Shown here piece by piece: positions 14,646-23,303 of a DNA stretch of 64,000 nt. The notes beneath the pieces are model-generated. The model was not told the origin of the DNA and made no database searches. It saw only the letters and a program-made list of their open reading frames with translations. A program made the translations under genes and the position numbers. The DNA is from Achromobacter sp. AONIH1 (GTDB lineage: Bacteria > Pseudomonadota > Gammaproteobacteria > Burkholderiales > Burkholderiaceae_B): positions 2,356,001-2,420,000 of the forward strand of contig NZ_CP026124.1 of assembly GCF_002902905.1 (NCBI RefSeq). The letters are read 5' to 3'. How positions within the stretch are numbered: position 1 is the first letter of the stretch; the number at the start of each line of letters is the position of its first letter.

Positions 14646-15296
14646 ATGCCTGAACCTTCATCACCCAACCCCCTGTACCGCATCGATGAATGCAGCGACC
14701 TCATGGCCGATGCATGCGTTTGCAGCGATCAGGGCGATCTGATCTTTCTCTCAATCTGGGCGCGGGATACCGCGATCCAGCAGTTCCTGGCCCGGCTGAC
14801 GCTGGGCCGCGACGAAGATGGACTGGAGCAATTCCACCTCATCACCGATCAAGGGGGCTCCATCCCCGTGTTCGTCGGATCGGTCGATCGCCTGGAAAAG
14901 CGCCTAACCCGTTCCTATCGCCGCACGCTGTTCGGCTCGATGGTCAATCTATGGCTGTTCGACCGGCGCTGCACCCGTCCGGACAAAGCCACGGCCAGCG
15001 CGCTCGCGCTGCTGCCGCGCGCCTCGGTCGATCCCACCTTGCGCCTGTGGCACCTGGTCAAGGACACATGTCCACTGCCGCTGCTGGACCACTGGCAAGC
15101 GCCGGTACTGGCACTGCTGCGTGAGCGCGACATGCTCCAAACCCTGCCGGTGGCCCTTGGTCCGCTACAAAGCTTCCGGATCGGGCTCGATGTCCCGGTC
15201 CTCACCGATGCCTTGGGCGAACTGATCCGCCGCGGCGTCCTGACCGCCTACCCGGTACCGGCTCACGCCGAGCTGCCAGTGGAAGCGGTGGCCTGA
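14646..15296 (+). CDS. Conserved ICE protein, unknown function (216 aa)
   Basis: A soluble 216-residue protein (MPEPSSPNPLYRIDECSDLM...) with a GAGG ribosome-binding site upstream. The middle part carries SVDRLEKRLTRSYRRTLFGS and the C-terminal half is Leu-rich and helical. No catalytic motif, signal or membrane segment. It precedes the methyltransferase gene in the leader-D unit; the shared neighbourhood is the only hint to its role. Confidence 0.7.
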   Translation: MPEPSSPNPLYRIDECSDLMADACVCSDQGDLIFLSIWARDTAIQQFLARLTLGRDEDGLEQFHLITDQGGSIPVFVGSVDRLEKRLTRSYRRTLFGSMVNLWLFDRRCTRPDKATASALALLPRASVDPTLRLWHLVKDTCPLPLLDHWQAPVLALLRERDMLQTLPVALGPLQSFRIGLDVPVLTDALGELIRRGVLTAYPVPAHAELPVEAVA

Positions 15297-15307
15297 TCCG
15301 CCCGTCA

Positions 15308-15334
15308 CGGATGTGCGCTCTGCGCGCGCATCCG
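15308..15334 (+). other. Spacer hairpin before the DUF6094 gene
   Basis: Arms CGGATGTGCGC (15308-15318) and GCGCGCATCCG (15324-15334), 11 base pairs with one U-G, 31 bases before the next start codon. Confidence 0.6.
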
Positions 15335-15365
15335 ACCTTTATCCCCCGCCAATCAGGAGACTGCC

Positions 15366-16475
15366 ATGGCACTGATGTTCCCGCGGCTTGCCCGCAATTT
15401 CGCCAAAAACGGGTATTACCCGACCGATGAATCCACGCTCGAACGAGCGCTCCGCGCACTGGCGCCCAGCGATGGGCCAATGTGCATCCTTGATCCCTGC
15501 GCCGGCGAAGGCGTGGCCATCGCGGAAGCCGCGCATGCCCTCGGGCATGAGCAGGTTTGCGCGTACGCCGTGGAGTACGACCAGGAACGTGCCAATCACG
15601 CACGGCTGCTGGTCGATCACTGCATCCACGGCGACCTCATGGACACGCTGGTCTCGCGCCAGTCGTTCAGCCTGCTGTGGCTCAACCCGCCTTACGGCGA
15701 CCTGTCCAAGGATGCCAATGGCAACATCGGCTACGAAGGCAAGGGCCGCGCCAGGCTGGAGAAGCTGTTCTACCAGAAGACGCTGCAGCTGCTGCAGTAC
15801 GAAGGCATCCTGGTTTTCATCGTGCCGTCCTATGTGCTCGACGCAGAACTGGTCGGGTGGCTGACGCGACACTTCACCGATCTGAGCATCCACCGTGCGG
15901 TGGATACGCAGTTCAAGCAGGTGGTCGTATTCGGACGTCGGATCCGCCAGCGCGAGCTGGTCGGTGACGACACCAAGGCAGTCCGGGCCCGATTGCTACA
16001 GATCGGGCAAGGCGAAGTCGAGGCGGATGAACTTCCGTCCGAGTGGACATCGCTGCCGTATGTGGTTCCCACGACCTCGGTCGAGCCGGAGCATTTCTAC
16101 CGGATCAGCATGGAGCCGGCGCAGTTCGCCGAGGAAGTGAACCGGCTGCAGGGCCTCTGGCCCGCATTCGAGACACACCTTGGTGCTGCCCAGCAATCCC
16201 TGCGTGCCCCGGCACGTGCTCTGTCCCACTGGCACCTGGCACTGGCCCTTGCGGCTGGCGCCATCTCGGGTGTCGTGCAGTCCAAAAGCGGCCGCATCCT
16301 GGCCGTCAAGGGCGATACCTACAAGCGCAAGGCCACCGCCGTCGAGCACCGCGAGCGCGACGATGGCTCCATCGCAGAGACACGCATCCTCACGGACAAG
16401 TTCGTGCCGGTCATCCGCGCATGGGACCTGTCTCCCGACTCGGCCTCACTGGGACAAGTCATCACCATCCACTGA
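15366..16475 (+). CDS. DUF6094-family SAM-dependent DNA methyltransferase (adenine type)
   Basis: A 369-residue protein. Motif I for S-adenosylmethionine binding is DPCAGEGVAIAEAAHALG (about 42-59) and the catalytic LNPPYGDL (NPPY, about 107-114) is that of N6-adenine or N5-glutamine methyltransferases. The N-terminal FARNFAKNGYYPTDESTLERA is the family's signature. No specificity domain is present, so it would act as an orphan enzyme, perhaps marking element DNA against host restriction; that role is inferred. GGAG is 10 bases before the ATG. Confidence 0.85.
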   Translation: MALMFPRLARNFAKNGYYPTDESTLERALRALAPSDGPMCILDPCAGEGVAIAEAAHALGHEQVCAYAVEYDQERANHARLLVDHCIHGDLMDTLVSRQSFSLLWLNPPYGDLSKDANGNIGYEGKGRARLEKLFYQKTLQLLQYEGILVFIVPSYVLDAELVGWLTRHFTDLSIHRAVDTQFKQVVVFGRRIRQRELVGDDTKAVRARLLQIGQGEVEADELPSEWTSLPYVVPTTSVEPEHFYRISMEPAQFAEEVNRLQGLWPAFETHLGAAQQSLRAPARALSHWHLALALAAGAISGVVQSKSGRILAVKGDTYKRKATAVEHRERDDGSIAETRILTDKFVPVIRAWDLSPDSASLGQVITIH

Positions 16476-16488
16476 GCACAAGGCTGTA

Positions 16489-16510
16489 GCGCGCTCGAAG
16501 GCGGGCGCGC
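16489..16510 (+). other. Spacer hairpin before the gene at 16564
   Basis: Arms GCGCGC (16489-16494) and GCGCGC (16505-16510) with a 10-base loop, 53 bases before the next start codon. Confidence 0.4.
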
Positions 16511-16563
16511 TTCACATCGCTCGCGCGGCTGTGGCCCAATGAAATCAGCAAGGAGGACTATCG

Positions 16564-16869
16564 ATGGCGTCGATCAGGATTGACACCTACATCCACCAAC
16601 TGCAGTTCCCCATCGGGGCGCTGATCATCAGCGAAGGCGTTGACCGCCTGATTCGTGCCGGCACCGAAGAACCGTTCCAGTTCCTGCGGCGTCACGCACG
16701 CGGCGATTGGGGTGATGTCCCCGCTGACCAATGGGAAGCGAACATCGCGGGAATCCAATCCGAGGTCAAGCTCGAATCGTTCTATGTTGCAACCAACGGC
16801 CAGCGCATCCGCATCTTCACCGAAGCGGATCGCAGTGCCACCCACATCGTGCTGGCTTCCGAGAACTGA
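16564..16869 (+). CDS. Small ICE protein, first of a tandem paralogous pair (101 aa)
   Basis: A 101-residue protein with AAGGAGG 8 bases before the ATG. It shares its layout with the next gene: SEGVDRLIRAG (versus TSGVDALIRQG), FLRRHARGDWGD (versus YLRRHLSGDWGD) and a C-terminal strand ending in EADRSATHIVLASEN (versus EWDRSVTTLLLPSEY). The RRH-x-GDWGD core is typical of a plasmid/ICE family of unknown function. Soluble, mixed alpha/beta. Confidence 0.75.
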   Translation: MASIRIDTYIHQLQFPIGALIISEGVDRLIRAGTEEPFQFLRRHARGDWGDVPADQWEANIAGIQSEVKLESFYVATNGQRIRIFTEADRSATHIVLASEN

Positions 16870-16901
16870 CTCGGTAGACCCGCACCATTCATCAACCCAC
16901 T

Positions 16902-16936
16902 GGGGCCATGTCGCCCCGATGGGGCGCCATGGCCCC
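16902..16936 (+). other. Strong nested spacer hairpin between the paralogues
   Basis: Arms GGGGCCATG (16902-16910) and CATGGCCCC (16928-16936), enclosing GCCCC-GAT-GGGGC. It ends 23 bases before the start codon at 16960. Confidence 0.75.
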
Positions 16937-16959
16937 GCTTTCCCTATCCAGGAGGCCCC

Positions 16960-17271
16960 ATGGCAACCGAAGCAGTTTTCCTCAGCGCCAGTCCCACGCG
17001 GCGTTTCAACCCCGGCCAGATGGTCGTGACCTCAGGCGTGGATGCGCTGATCCGCCAGGGTCGGCTCAATCCCACCCCGTACCTGCGCCGCCATCTCAGC
17101 GGTGACTGGGGCGATCTCGATGACAGCGACCGGCAACAGAACGACGCCGCGCTGCAATCGGGTGAAGATCGCCTGTTCTCTTCCTACCAGGTCACCGCCG
17201 AACTGAAGATCTGGGTCATCACCGAGTGGGATCGCAGCGTCACCACGCTGCTGCTGCCCAGCGAGTACTGA
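16960..17271 (+). CDS. Small ICE protein, second of the paralogous pair (103 aa)
   Basis: Paralogue of the preceding gene, carrying SGVDALIRQGRLNPTPYLRRH and SGDWGDLDDSDRQQNDAAL. CAGGAGG lies upstream of the ATG. The pair probably arose by tandem duplication, then diverged, since they share mainly the RRH-x-GDWGD core and the ends. Unknown function; part of the leader-D unit just before the helicase gene. Confidence 0.75.
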   Translation: MATEAVFLSASPTRRFNPGQMVVTSGVDALIRQGRLNPTPYLRRHLSGDWGDLDDSDRQQNDAALQSGEDRLFSSYQVTAELKIWVITEWDRSVTTLLLPSEY

Positions 17272-17316
17272 ACCAACCACGGCGGCCATAGGTCGCAACT
17301 TCGTTTTCATCCCCCT

Positions 17317-17357
17317 GGGGCATTCATCGGCCCTCAGGGACGGTGCGTGCCCCTTTT
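17317..17357 (+). terminator. Terminator-like spacer hairpin before the helicase gene
   Basis: Arms GGGGCA (17317-17322) and TGCCCC (17348-17353) with inner CCCT/AGGG pairing, followed by TTTT. It ends 17 bases before the helicase start, so it may attenuate or hide the translation start rather than end the unit. Confidence 0.45.
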
Positions 17358-17373
17358 CATTTGGAGCATCACC

Positions 17374-19653
17374 ATGACCATGCAACTCGAAGCGGCGCCC
17401 GCCGCAGCCACCTCGCCCACGACTGGCGACCTTTTCGATCCCGCATCCAGCGAGCTCTCCCTGAGCCTGCAAGACTTCGTCGCCGAGTTCGGCGACGAAT
17501 TGCTGGACTCGCTCAACCGGGCCAATCCACCCGTCTACAGCGGTACGCCGCGCGCCCCCCGTCAGCTCGTGCTGGCCGGTCTCAAGCGCAAGCTGTTCCC
17601 TGCCCAGGCCGAAGTCGTCCATGCCGCCGCCGAGCTGCTCGCCAACCATAGCGAGCGGGCGGCGATCGTCAATGGCGAAATGGGCACGGGCAAAACCACC
17701 GTCGGCATCGCGCTGGCGGCCGTTCTCCACGCCGAAGGCTATCGCCGCACACTCGTCCTCAGTCCGCCACACCTTGTCTACAAGTGGCGACGCGAGATTC
17801 TTGAAACTGTCGCAGGCGCGAAGGTCTGGGTGCTCAACGGCCCTGACACGCTGCTCAAGCTCATCAAATTGCGCGAGCAGTTGGGTGTGCCGGCAGTTGG
17901 CCAGGAGTTTTTCATCATCGGCAGGGTGCGCATGCGCATGGGCTTCCATTGGAGGCCTTCATTCACGCGCAAGCACACCCGGTACGGCGTCATGGGGGCC
18001 TGCCCGCACTGCGGGACGGTCGTCAACAACCTGGACGGCGAACCGATCAATGCTCTGGAGCTGGAGGCGGAGGAAGTCCGCCGCAGGTGCGGCGTCTGCG
18101 ACACCGCTATGTGGACACTGGTTCGCCCGCGAACCCTGTCCGGCAGTGATCAGTCCTCGGCCGTGCTGCGGGCCTTGAAGCGTATCCCGACGATCGGCGA
18201 AGCCACTGCGCAGAAGCTGATGAAGACGTTCGGAGATGGCTTCCTGGCCTCGATGCTCGGCGACAACCTCCACAACTTCATCAACCTGATGGACGACCGG
18301 GGTGAACTGGTCTTTTCCGATCGTCAGGCACAGCGCATGGAACGCGCGATGTCCAGCATGGAGTTTGGCTTCGGCGAAGGGGGCTACCAGGCCTCCGAAT
18401 ACGTCAAACGCTATCTCCCGCAGGGCACCTTCGACCTGCTCATCGCCGACGAGGCACATGAGTACAAGACGGGGGGCTCCGCGCAGGGCCAGGCGATGGG
18501 CGTCATTGCAGCCAAGGTCCGCAAGACCGTGCTGCTCACAGGCACCCTCATGGGGGGCTATGCAGACGACCTATTTCATCTGCTGTTCCGGGCTTTGCCC
18601 AAGCGCATGATCGAGGACGGCTATCGTCCCAGCAGCAGCGGCAGCATGAACGCGGCCGCCATGGCGTTCATGCGGGACCACGGCGTCCTGAAGGACATTT
18701 ACTCCGAGAGCGACGGGCCGGCCCACAAGACCGCCAAGGGCTCGAAGATCACAGTCCGAACGGTAAAGGCACCGGGCTTTGGCCCGAAAGGTGTCCTGCG
18801 CTGCGTCCTGCCTTACACGATCTTCCTGAAGCTGCGCGACATCGGGGGCATGCTGCCGCCGTATGACGAGGAGTTCCGGGAAATCGCGATGGATGCCGAA
18901 CAGGCCCACGCCTACCGCGACCTGGCCACGCGCCTGACCGCGGAACTCAAGGAGGCCCTGCGCAAGCGGGATACCACCTTGTTGGGTGTGGTGCTCAACG
19001 TGCTGTTGGCCTGGTCCGACTGCTGCTTCCGCGCAGAAACCGTGCGTCACCCACGCACGCGCCAGGTTCTGGCGTTCACACCGGCTCAGTTCAACGAGCT
19101 GGAGCTCATGCCGAAAGAGCGTGAGCTGATCGACATCTGCCGCGAGGAGAAGGCAGCGGGTCGCAAGACCCTGGTCTATTCGGTCTACACCGGCACGCGC
19201 GACACCACGTCGCGCTTGAAGGGACTGCTGGAGCAAGAAGGCTTCAAGGTGGCCGTGCTTCGCGCGAGCGTGGATGCGAGCCGCCGTGAAGACTGGATTG
19301 CCGAGCAGCTCGACCGCGGGATCGATGTCCTCATCACCAACCCTGAGCTCGTCAAGACGGGGCTGGATCTGCTGGAATTCCCCACGATTGTGTTCATGCA
19401 GTCGGGCTGGAACATCTACACGTTGCAGCAGGCCGCACGCCGTTCGTGGCGCATTGGCCAGAAGCTGCACGTGCGGGTGATCTACCTGGGGTATGCGGCC
19501 ACGTCGCAGATGACGTGTTTGGCGTTAATGGCCAAGAAGATCCTGGTGTCTCAAAGCACATCGGGCGATGTCCCGGAATCCGGGCTCGACGTGCTCAACC
19601 AAGACGGCGACTCGATAGAGGTCGCCTTGGCCAGACAGCTTGTTGGTGCTTGA
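17374..19653 (+). CDS. SNF2-like DEAD/DEAH-box helicase
   Basis: A 759-residue superfamily 2 helicase. Walker A NGEMGTGKTTVGIALAAV lies at about 102-119, a Cys4 zinc ribbon (ACPHCGT ... RRCGVCDT) at about 208-247, the DEAH box IADEAHEYK near 358-366, and motif VI QAARRSWRIGQ near 686-696, which places it with SNF2-type ATPases. The start at 17374 is favoured over an in-frame ATG at 17347 because of GGAG 8 bases upstream. It is the last gene of the leader-D unit. A role in remodelling or unwinding element DNA is inferred from the fold and from the topoisomerase and methyltransferase nearby. Confidence 0.9.
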   Translation: MTMQLEAAPAAATSPTTGDLFDPASSELSLSLQDFVAEFGDELLDSLNRANPPVYSGTPRAPRQLVLAGLKRKLFPAQAEVVHAAAELLANHSERAAIVNGEMGTGKTTVGIALAAVLHAEGYRRTLVLSPPHLVYKWRREILETVAGAKVWVLNGPDTLLKLIKLREQLGVPAVGQEFFIIGRVRMRMGFHWRPSFTRKHTRYGVMGACPHCGTVVNNLDGEPINALELEAEEVRRRCGVCDTAMWTLVRPRTLSGSDQSSAVLRALKRIPTIGEATAQKLMKTFGDGFLASMLGDNLHNFINLMDDRGELVFSDRQAQRMERAMSSMEFGFGEGGYQASEYVKRYLPQGTFDLLIADEAHEYKTGGSAQGQAMGVIAAKVRKTVLLTGTLMGGYADDLFHLLFRALPKRMIEDGYRPSSSGSMNAAAMAFMRDHGVLKDIYSESDGPAHKTAKGSKITVRTVKAPGFGPKGVLRCVLPYTIFLKLRDIGGMLPPYDEEFREIAMDAEQAHAYRDLATRLTAELKEALRKRDTTLLGVVLNVLLAWSDCCFRAETVRHPRTRQVLAFTPAQFNELELMPKERELIDICREEKAAGRKTLVYSVYTGTRDTTSRLKGLLEQEGFKVAVLRASVDASRREDWIAEQLDRGIDVLITNPELVKTGLDLLEFPTIVFMQSGWNIYTLQQAARRSWRIGQKLHVRVIYLGYAATSQMTCLALMAKKILVSQSTSGDVPESGLDVLNQDGDSIEVALARQLVGA

Positions 19654-19664
19654 TGGTCTTTGCA

Positions 19665-19694
19665 TGCCGGCACCCTCGGGTGCCGGCATTTTTT
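19665..19694 (+). terminator. Intrinsic terminator of the leader-D unit
   Basis: Arms TGCCGGCACCC (19665-19675) and GGGTGCCGGCA (19678-19688), followed by six T. It lies 12 bases after the helicase stop and closes the replication module. Confidence 0.95.
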
Positions 19695-19909
19695 CGTGCA
19701 CGAATCTCCTAATCACTTAACCCTGTCGGCGATAGGTAAAATGAGTCGATTAGGTTACTCGCAGAAGGCAATCTGCTGTGATTACCAAGGTGATGATCAC
19801 GAACAAGTTGAGTACGGCATCACTGACAACGCGCTGGGAGCCGCTGGACTGCTGCTTAGGCCAAGCGCTGTCTCGGATTAGAAAAACGTTCATATCGTAG
19901 GAAAAGAAG

Positions 19910-20653
19910 ATGAGTCCAGATGATGTCGCCGCGATCCAGAGAATCGTGCACGATGCGATGCAAAACACCGAGTTCATCAACAAGGTTTGGATCGCGGGCG
20001 CTGCCGTCGTTGTGTCCGTTTTTGCCGCTCTTGTCGCCTCGTTCACGCAAATGCTGGTAGCTCGCTCGCAGCGTAAGACACAGCTAAGGTTGGCCGCTCA
20101 GCTAGAGCTTCAGCAGAAGCAAGCACTGAGCGAACAACTGTCCATGCAGGAACTCGCATCGCGTCGAATCGCAAACGCCAACGTCTCTGCAAAGCGGCAG
20201 ATCTGGATTGACGAGTTGCGAAAAGACATCGCCAGATATCTGTCGCTATGGCAGGAGATCTCTTATCGGTGGGATGCCATCGTGAGCGAACCCCGGACCG
20301 AAGAGATCTCCGACCAAGCGCTCAACGCGTTCAAGCAGCCTATCGCCGAAATGCGCCTGGAAGCCTTGGAACTGCAGTTGCGTATCGAGTTGCGATTGAA
20401 TATGACAGAAGTGGATCACCAGGAACTAAAAAACCTCATGAAGAAGCTGGAAACATCCACCATCCTGTTCCAACGTACCGCGAGTTCGCTTCCGCCTGCA
20501 GACATTCAGAAGGTCTTCGGAACGATCAAGCAACAGCTGATCGCCAAGTCTCAGAAGATCCTCAAGGACGAATGGGAACGGGTCAAGAAGGAGTCGTACG
20601 CAGATCCCAGCGTAACGAGCTCCAGCAAGCCCACCTCCGGGTCGGCTGCCTGA
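19910..20653 (+). CDS. Membrane-anchored coiled-coil protein, unknown function
   Basis: A 247-residue protein with one N-terminal membrane segment (about 25-47, VWIAGAAVVVSVFAALVAS) and a long, charged coiled-coil body (LELQQKQALSEQLSMQELAS ...). No known domain. A single-gene island between the terminator of the replication module and the first transfer gene, with a lower GC share than both neighbours, which suggests it is an accessory gene. The ribosome-binding site GGAAAAGAAG precedes the ATG at 19910. Similar one-membrane-segment coiled-coil proteins occur in defence and mobile-element contexts, but no function can be claimed. Confidence 0.65.
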   Translation: MSPDDVAAIQRIVHDAMQNTEFINKVWIAGAAVVVSVFAALVASFTQMLVARSQRKTQLRLAAQLELQQKQALSEQLSMQELASRRIANANVSAKRQIWIDELRKDIARYLSLWQEISYRWDAIVSEPRTEEISDQALNAFKQPIAEMRLEALELQLRIELRLNMTEVDHQELKNLMKKLETSTILFQRTASSLPPADIQKVFGTIKQQLIAKSQKILKDEWERVKKESYADPSVTSSSKPTSGSAA

Positions 20654-20696
20654 GGTAGCCGACCGGCATCCCGGAAAAACTGGACGCGCGCCATTG

Positions 20697-20708
20697 CGCA
20701 TTCTTTGC
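20697..20708 (+). promoter_or_regulatory. Transfer-operon motif, copy 1
   Basis: CGCATTCTTTGC, 69 bases before the first start codon of the pilL2 operon. Related copies stand 74, 72 and 74 bases before three other transfer units (27883, 37722 and, on the minus strand, 42875). Confidence 0.5.
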
Positions 20709-20765
20709 TGACTGGGTCGAGGTGCCCGGCGAAGGTATCGGCTTACTGCAACAGGAAGCCGATCC

Positions 20766-21341
20766 ATGCAAACAATCAGTCTCGTCCCCCGCGCGGTCGC
20801 GTGTGGCTTGTTGAGCATCGCCACACTGCTTGGCGGCTGCGCCACCGCGTCAGCACCTGCTGTCATCGAGTCGCTTCCGAACGAAGCGGCGATCTCTGCC
20901 CACGTGCAACTGGAGCCGGAGTTCGTTCCGGTGGTGCGCTACGGCCGCTACACCCTCGTCGAACTGGCGCCACCCACAGCGCAGCGTGACCTGCTTCAGC
21001 AGGTGATTGACGTGCGGATGCCGGAAGAGGCCAGAGCCAGCGTAGGCGATGGTCTGCGCCACGTCCTCAAACGCAGCGGCTACCAGATGTGCGAGACGGC
21101 ACACGCGGTCATCCAGCTGTATTCGCTCCCAATGCCCGCCGCCCATCTGCAGTTGGGCCCCATGACGCTGCGTGACGCGCTGCTCACCCTTATCGGGCCG
21201 GCCTGGGATCTGGAAGTGGATGACCGCTCACGGCAGGTGTGTTTCGTCCAGCCAAGAGCCCAGGGGGCTCTACCCATCGAAGAACTACCGGCCACCGGGG
21301 CAATCCCGCCTATCCAGGTTGAAGAGGGTTCCCAGCCATGA
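20766..21341 (+). CDS. PilL2-like ICE type IV pilus lipoprotein (TIGR03748 family)
   Basis: A 191-residue lipoprotein: signal sequence with lipobox LLGGC at about residues 21-25, then a PilL N-terminal-type domain (PEFVPVVRYGRYTLVELAPP, followed by LLQQVIDVRMPEEARASVGDGLRHVLKRSGY). In this ICE class it belongs to the type IV pilus-like part of the transfer apparatus and is the usual first gene of the transfer region. The next gene overlaps its stop by 4 bases (ATGA), so they are co-translated. Confidence 0.85.
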   Translation: MQTISLVPRAVACGLLSIATLLGGCATASAPAVIESLPNEAAISAHVQLEPEFVPVVRYGRYTLVELAPPTAQRDLLQQVIDVRMPEEARASVGDGLRHVLKRSGYQMCETAHAVIQLYSLPMPAAHLQLGPMTLRDALLTLIGPAWDLEVDDRSRQVCFVQPRAQGALPIEELPATGAIPPIQVEEGSQP

Positions 21342-22000
21342 CCACATCACACCCCCTTCCCGCGGCGAAGTCATCGCGCGCCCCATCTCTCGCCCACATC
21401 TTGCTGTGGGCGTGGCTTGTGGGCCTGACGGCGTTGGTATTGGTCGCGCTCCAGATAACCAGTGAGCTTGCTGGACAGTCTCAGCTCGATAGCTCCGTGC
21501 AGCGTCTGCAAGCACTGGAGTCACGCGTGGGTGAGATTGTGCAGGCCAATCGTGCTCTGCAAGAGCGACCTGCGCCGGCGACCGCTACGGCACTACAGGA
21601 GGTGCACCAGTCATTGAAATCCCGCGCTGATTCTCTGGACCAGGCATTGGTCACGCTTGCCAGCCAAGAGGATCTGGTTGTACTGCGGGCGGATCTGGAA
21701 CAAATCAAATCGCGCCAAGCAACAGTACGCAGCAGCACCGTAGCGAGCAAGCCCCATCCCGTGCAGCAGGCGGTAGTAAAGCCAGCGGAGGCTCCCATGC
21801 CATTTCGGTTGATTGGCTCAGAACTGCGTGCAGGCCAGCACACGGTATCGATCGCACCGGTAAGTGGCGATCTCTCCGCTTCTCAAATCCAGGTGCTACT
21901 GCCTGGCGAAAGCATCGGCCATTGGCGTCTGCAAGATATCGACCGAAACACTGCCGTGTTTCGTGCCGGGGAGCAGACCCGTCGCGTGGCCATTCCCTGA
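21338..22000 (+). CDS. Transfer-region inner-membrane protein, unknown function (220 aa)
   Basis: One N-terminal membrane segment (about 17-42), a coiled-coil stretch (about 50-130, LDSSVQRLQALESRVGEIV ...) and a compact C-terminal domain of strands (FRLIGSELRAGQHTVSIAP ... QTRRVAIP). The last part resembles periplasmic PilP-like domains of type IV pili in layout only. ATG overlaps the PilL2 stop (ATGA). Conserved position in related elements. Confidence 0.7.
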   Translation: MTTSHPLPAAKSSRAPSLAHILLWAWLVGLTALVLVALQITSELAGQSQLDSSVQRLQALESRVGEIVQANRALQERPAPATATALQEVHQSLKSRADSLDQALVTLASQEDLVVLRADLEQIKSRQATVRSSTVASKPHPVQQAVVKPAEAPMPFRLIGSELRAGQHTVSIAPVSGDLSASQIQVLLPGESIGHWRLQDIDRNTAVFRAGEQTRRVAIP

Positions 22001-22011
22001 GGGACCATCCC

Positions 22012-22731
22012 ATGAAGCAGCCACTCCTGCTCACCGCAATGCTTCTGGCAGCCCTTAACGGACCATCCTGGGCACAGCAAACACCGGCCACACCGTCGCA
22101 TATTACCCAGAGCCAGATCGAGCACAGTCAGGACAACAAGTTGGCCCGAGACTGGGGGCTGCTCCGGGAAGAGTGGACGCGCTACCGGGAGCTGATGGCC
22201 GGTCCGCTTGGCATTTACTCGCCCAATCTGGATCCCCTTTCCGCCCTTGGAACAGAAGCACGTTCCGACGAGGAGAGACGGCGCTATGCCGAGCTTCAGG
22301 TCCAAGCTGAAGCACGCCGCGTAGAAAAACTACTGGCCTACCAGCGCGCTTATGACGAAGCTTGGCAACGGTTGCAGCCCAATGCCCAGCGCGTCAACCT
22401 GCCAGACGCTGGCCCGCGTCAAACTAACGCCTCAGTTCAGGGAAGCGGACGCACCGCCGTTTTCGTGCGCGACAACTGCGCCCCTTGTGACCAGGCCATC
22501 GAGCGGCTGCAAGCGTCAGGCTCGGCATTCGACGTATACGTTGTAGGTAGCCGCGCCGACGATGCCCGCATTCGCGACTGGGCACGCCGGACCAAGATCG
22601 ACCCATCCCGCGTTCGTGCCCGCACGATCACCCTCAATCACGATGCGGGTCGCTGGTTGGCCCTTGGGCTGCCAGGTGAGCTGCCCGCTGTCGTGCGGCA
22701 GGTAAATGGCCAATGGCAACGGCAGCCCTAG
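22012..22731 (+). CDS. TIGR03759-family ICE protein
   Basis: A 239-residue exported protein: signal peptide cleaved after SWAQQ-like residues near 22, a helical middle (LLREEWTRYRELMAGPLGIY) characteristic of TIGR03759, and a C-terminal thioredoxin-like part with VRDNCAPCDQAIERLQ (CxxC at about 160-163). This suggests a periplasmic role in folding or disulphide handling of the transfer machine. The start at 22012 is 11 bases after the preceding stop; a longer frame from 21922 overlaps it. Its end overlaps the next gene by 19 bases. Confidence 0.85.
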   Translation: MKQPLLLTAMLLAALNGPSWAQQTPATPSHITQSQIEHSQDNKLARDWGLLREEWTRYRELMAGPLGIYSPNLDPLSALGTEARSDEERRRYAELQVQAEARRVEKLLAYQRAYDEAWQRLQPNAQRVNLPDAGPRQTNASVQGSGRTAVFVRDNCAPCDQAIERLQASGSAFDVYVVGSRADDARIRDWARRTKIDPSRVRARTITLNHDAGRWLALGLPGELPAVVRQVNGQWQRQP

Positions 22732-23303
22732 GTCTGGCCCGGCAAGCCCTGATGCTCTGGCTGGTCAGTGGGGTGATCAGCGAGACCGCCTTGGCCCAAG
22801 AGATTCCGCCGCCGGCCTACCAATTGGCCGCCAGGCAGGCTGAAATTCCCTCCGCTGTGCTGTACGCCGTCGCGCTACAGGAAAGCGGCATGCGCCGCAA
22901 TGGACGCGTTGTACCCTGGCCCTGGTCCCTGAACGTCGCGGGCGAGTCTCAGCGGTTCGCCACCCGTGTCGAAGCATGCGCAGGCCTGCAACTGGCCTTG
23001 CGCCAAGCTCCGCCAACACGCGTGGACGCAGGCCTGGGCCAGATCAATCTTGGTTATCAGAAGCACCGCTATGGCCACCCTTGCGATTTGCTCGATCCTT
23101 ACGTCAATTTGGCGATCGCCGCGCAGATCTTGCGTGAGCAGCACACACCGGGCGAGGACTGGCTACTGGCAATTGGTCGTTACCACAGACCGGCCGGTGG
23201 TGCGCCTGCCGCCCGCTACCGGCGCAGCGTCGCCCAGCATCTGGAGCGCGTGCAAGCCTCGTCACGCGCAACATCTGATGTCCGCAAGGAGACCCCACCA
23301 TGA
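22713..23303 (+). CDS. Lytic transglycosylase-like protein (VirB1/SLT type)
   Basis: A 196-residue exported protein with signal peptide (about 1-29) and a lysozyme-like SLT domain: AVLYAVALQESGMRR carries the catalytic glutamate (about residue 57), AGLGQINLGY (GLGQIN) is the second SLT motif, and NLAIAAQILREQH is the third. It would open the peptidoglycan for the transfer channel. It overlaps the upstream gene by 19 bases and the downstream gene by 4 (ATGA). Confidence 0.88.
   Translation: MATAALGLARQALMLWLVSGVISETALAQEIPPPAYQLAARQAEIPSAVLYAVALQESGMRRNGRVVPWPWSLNVAGESQRFATRVEACAGLQLALRQAPPTRVDAGLGQINLGYQKHRYGHPCDLLDPYVNLAIAAQILREQHTPGEDWLLAIGRYHRPAGGAPAARYRRSVAQHLERVQASSRATSDVRKETPP

Noticed and set aside
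19660..19881. A 73-codon frame after the helicase gene
   Set aside because: It begins inside the terminator hairpin, which makes translation of it unlikely.
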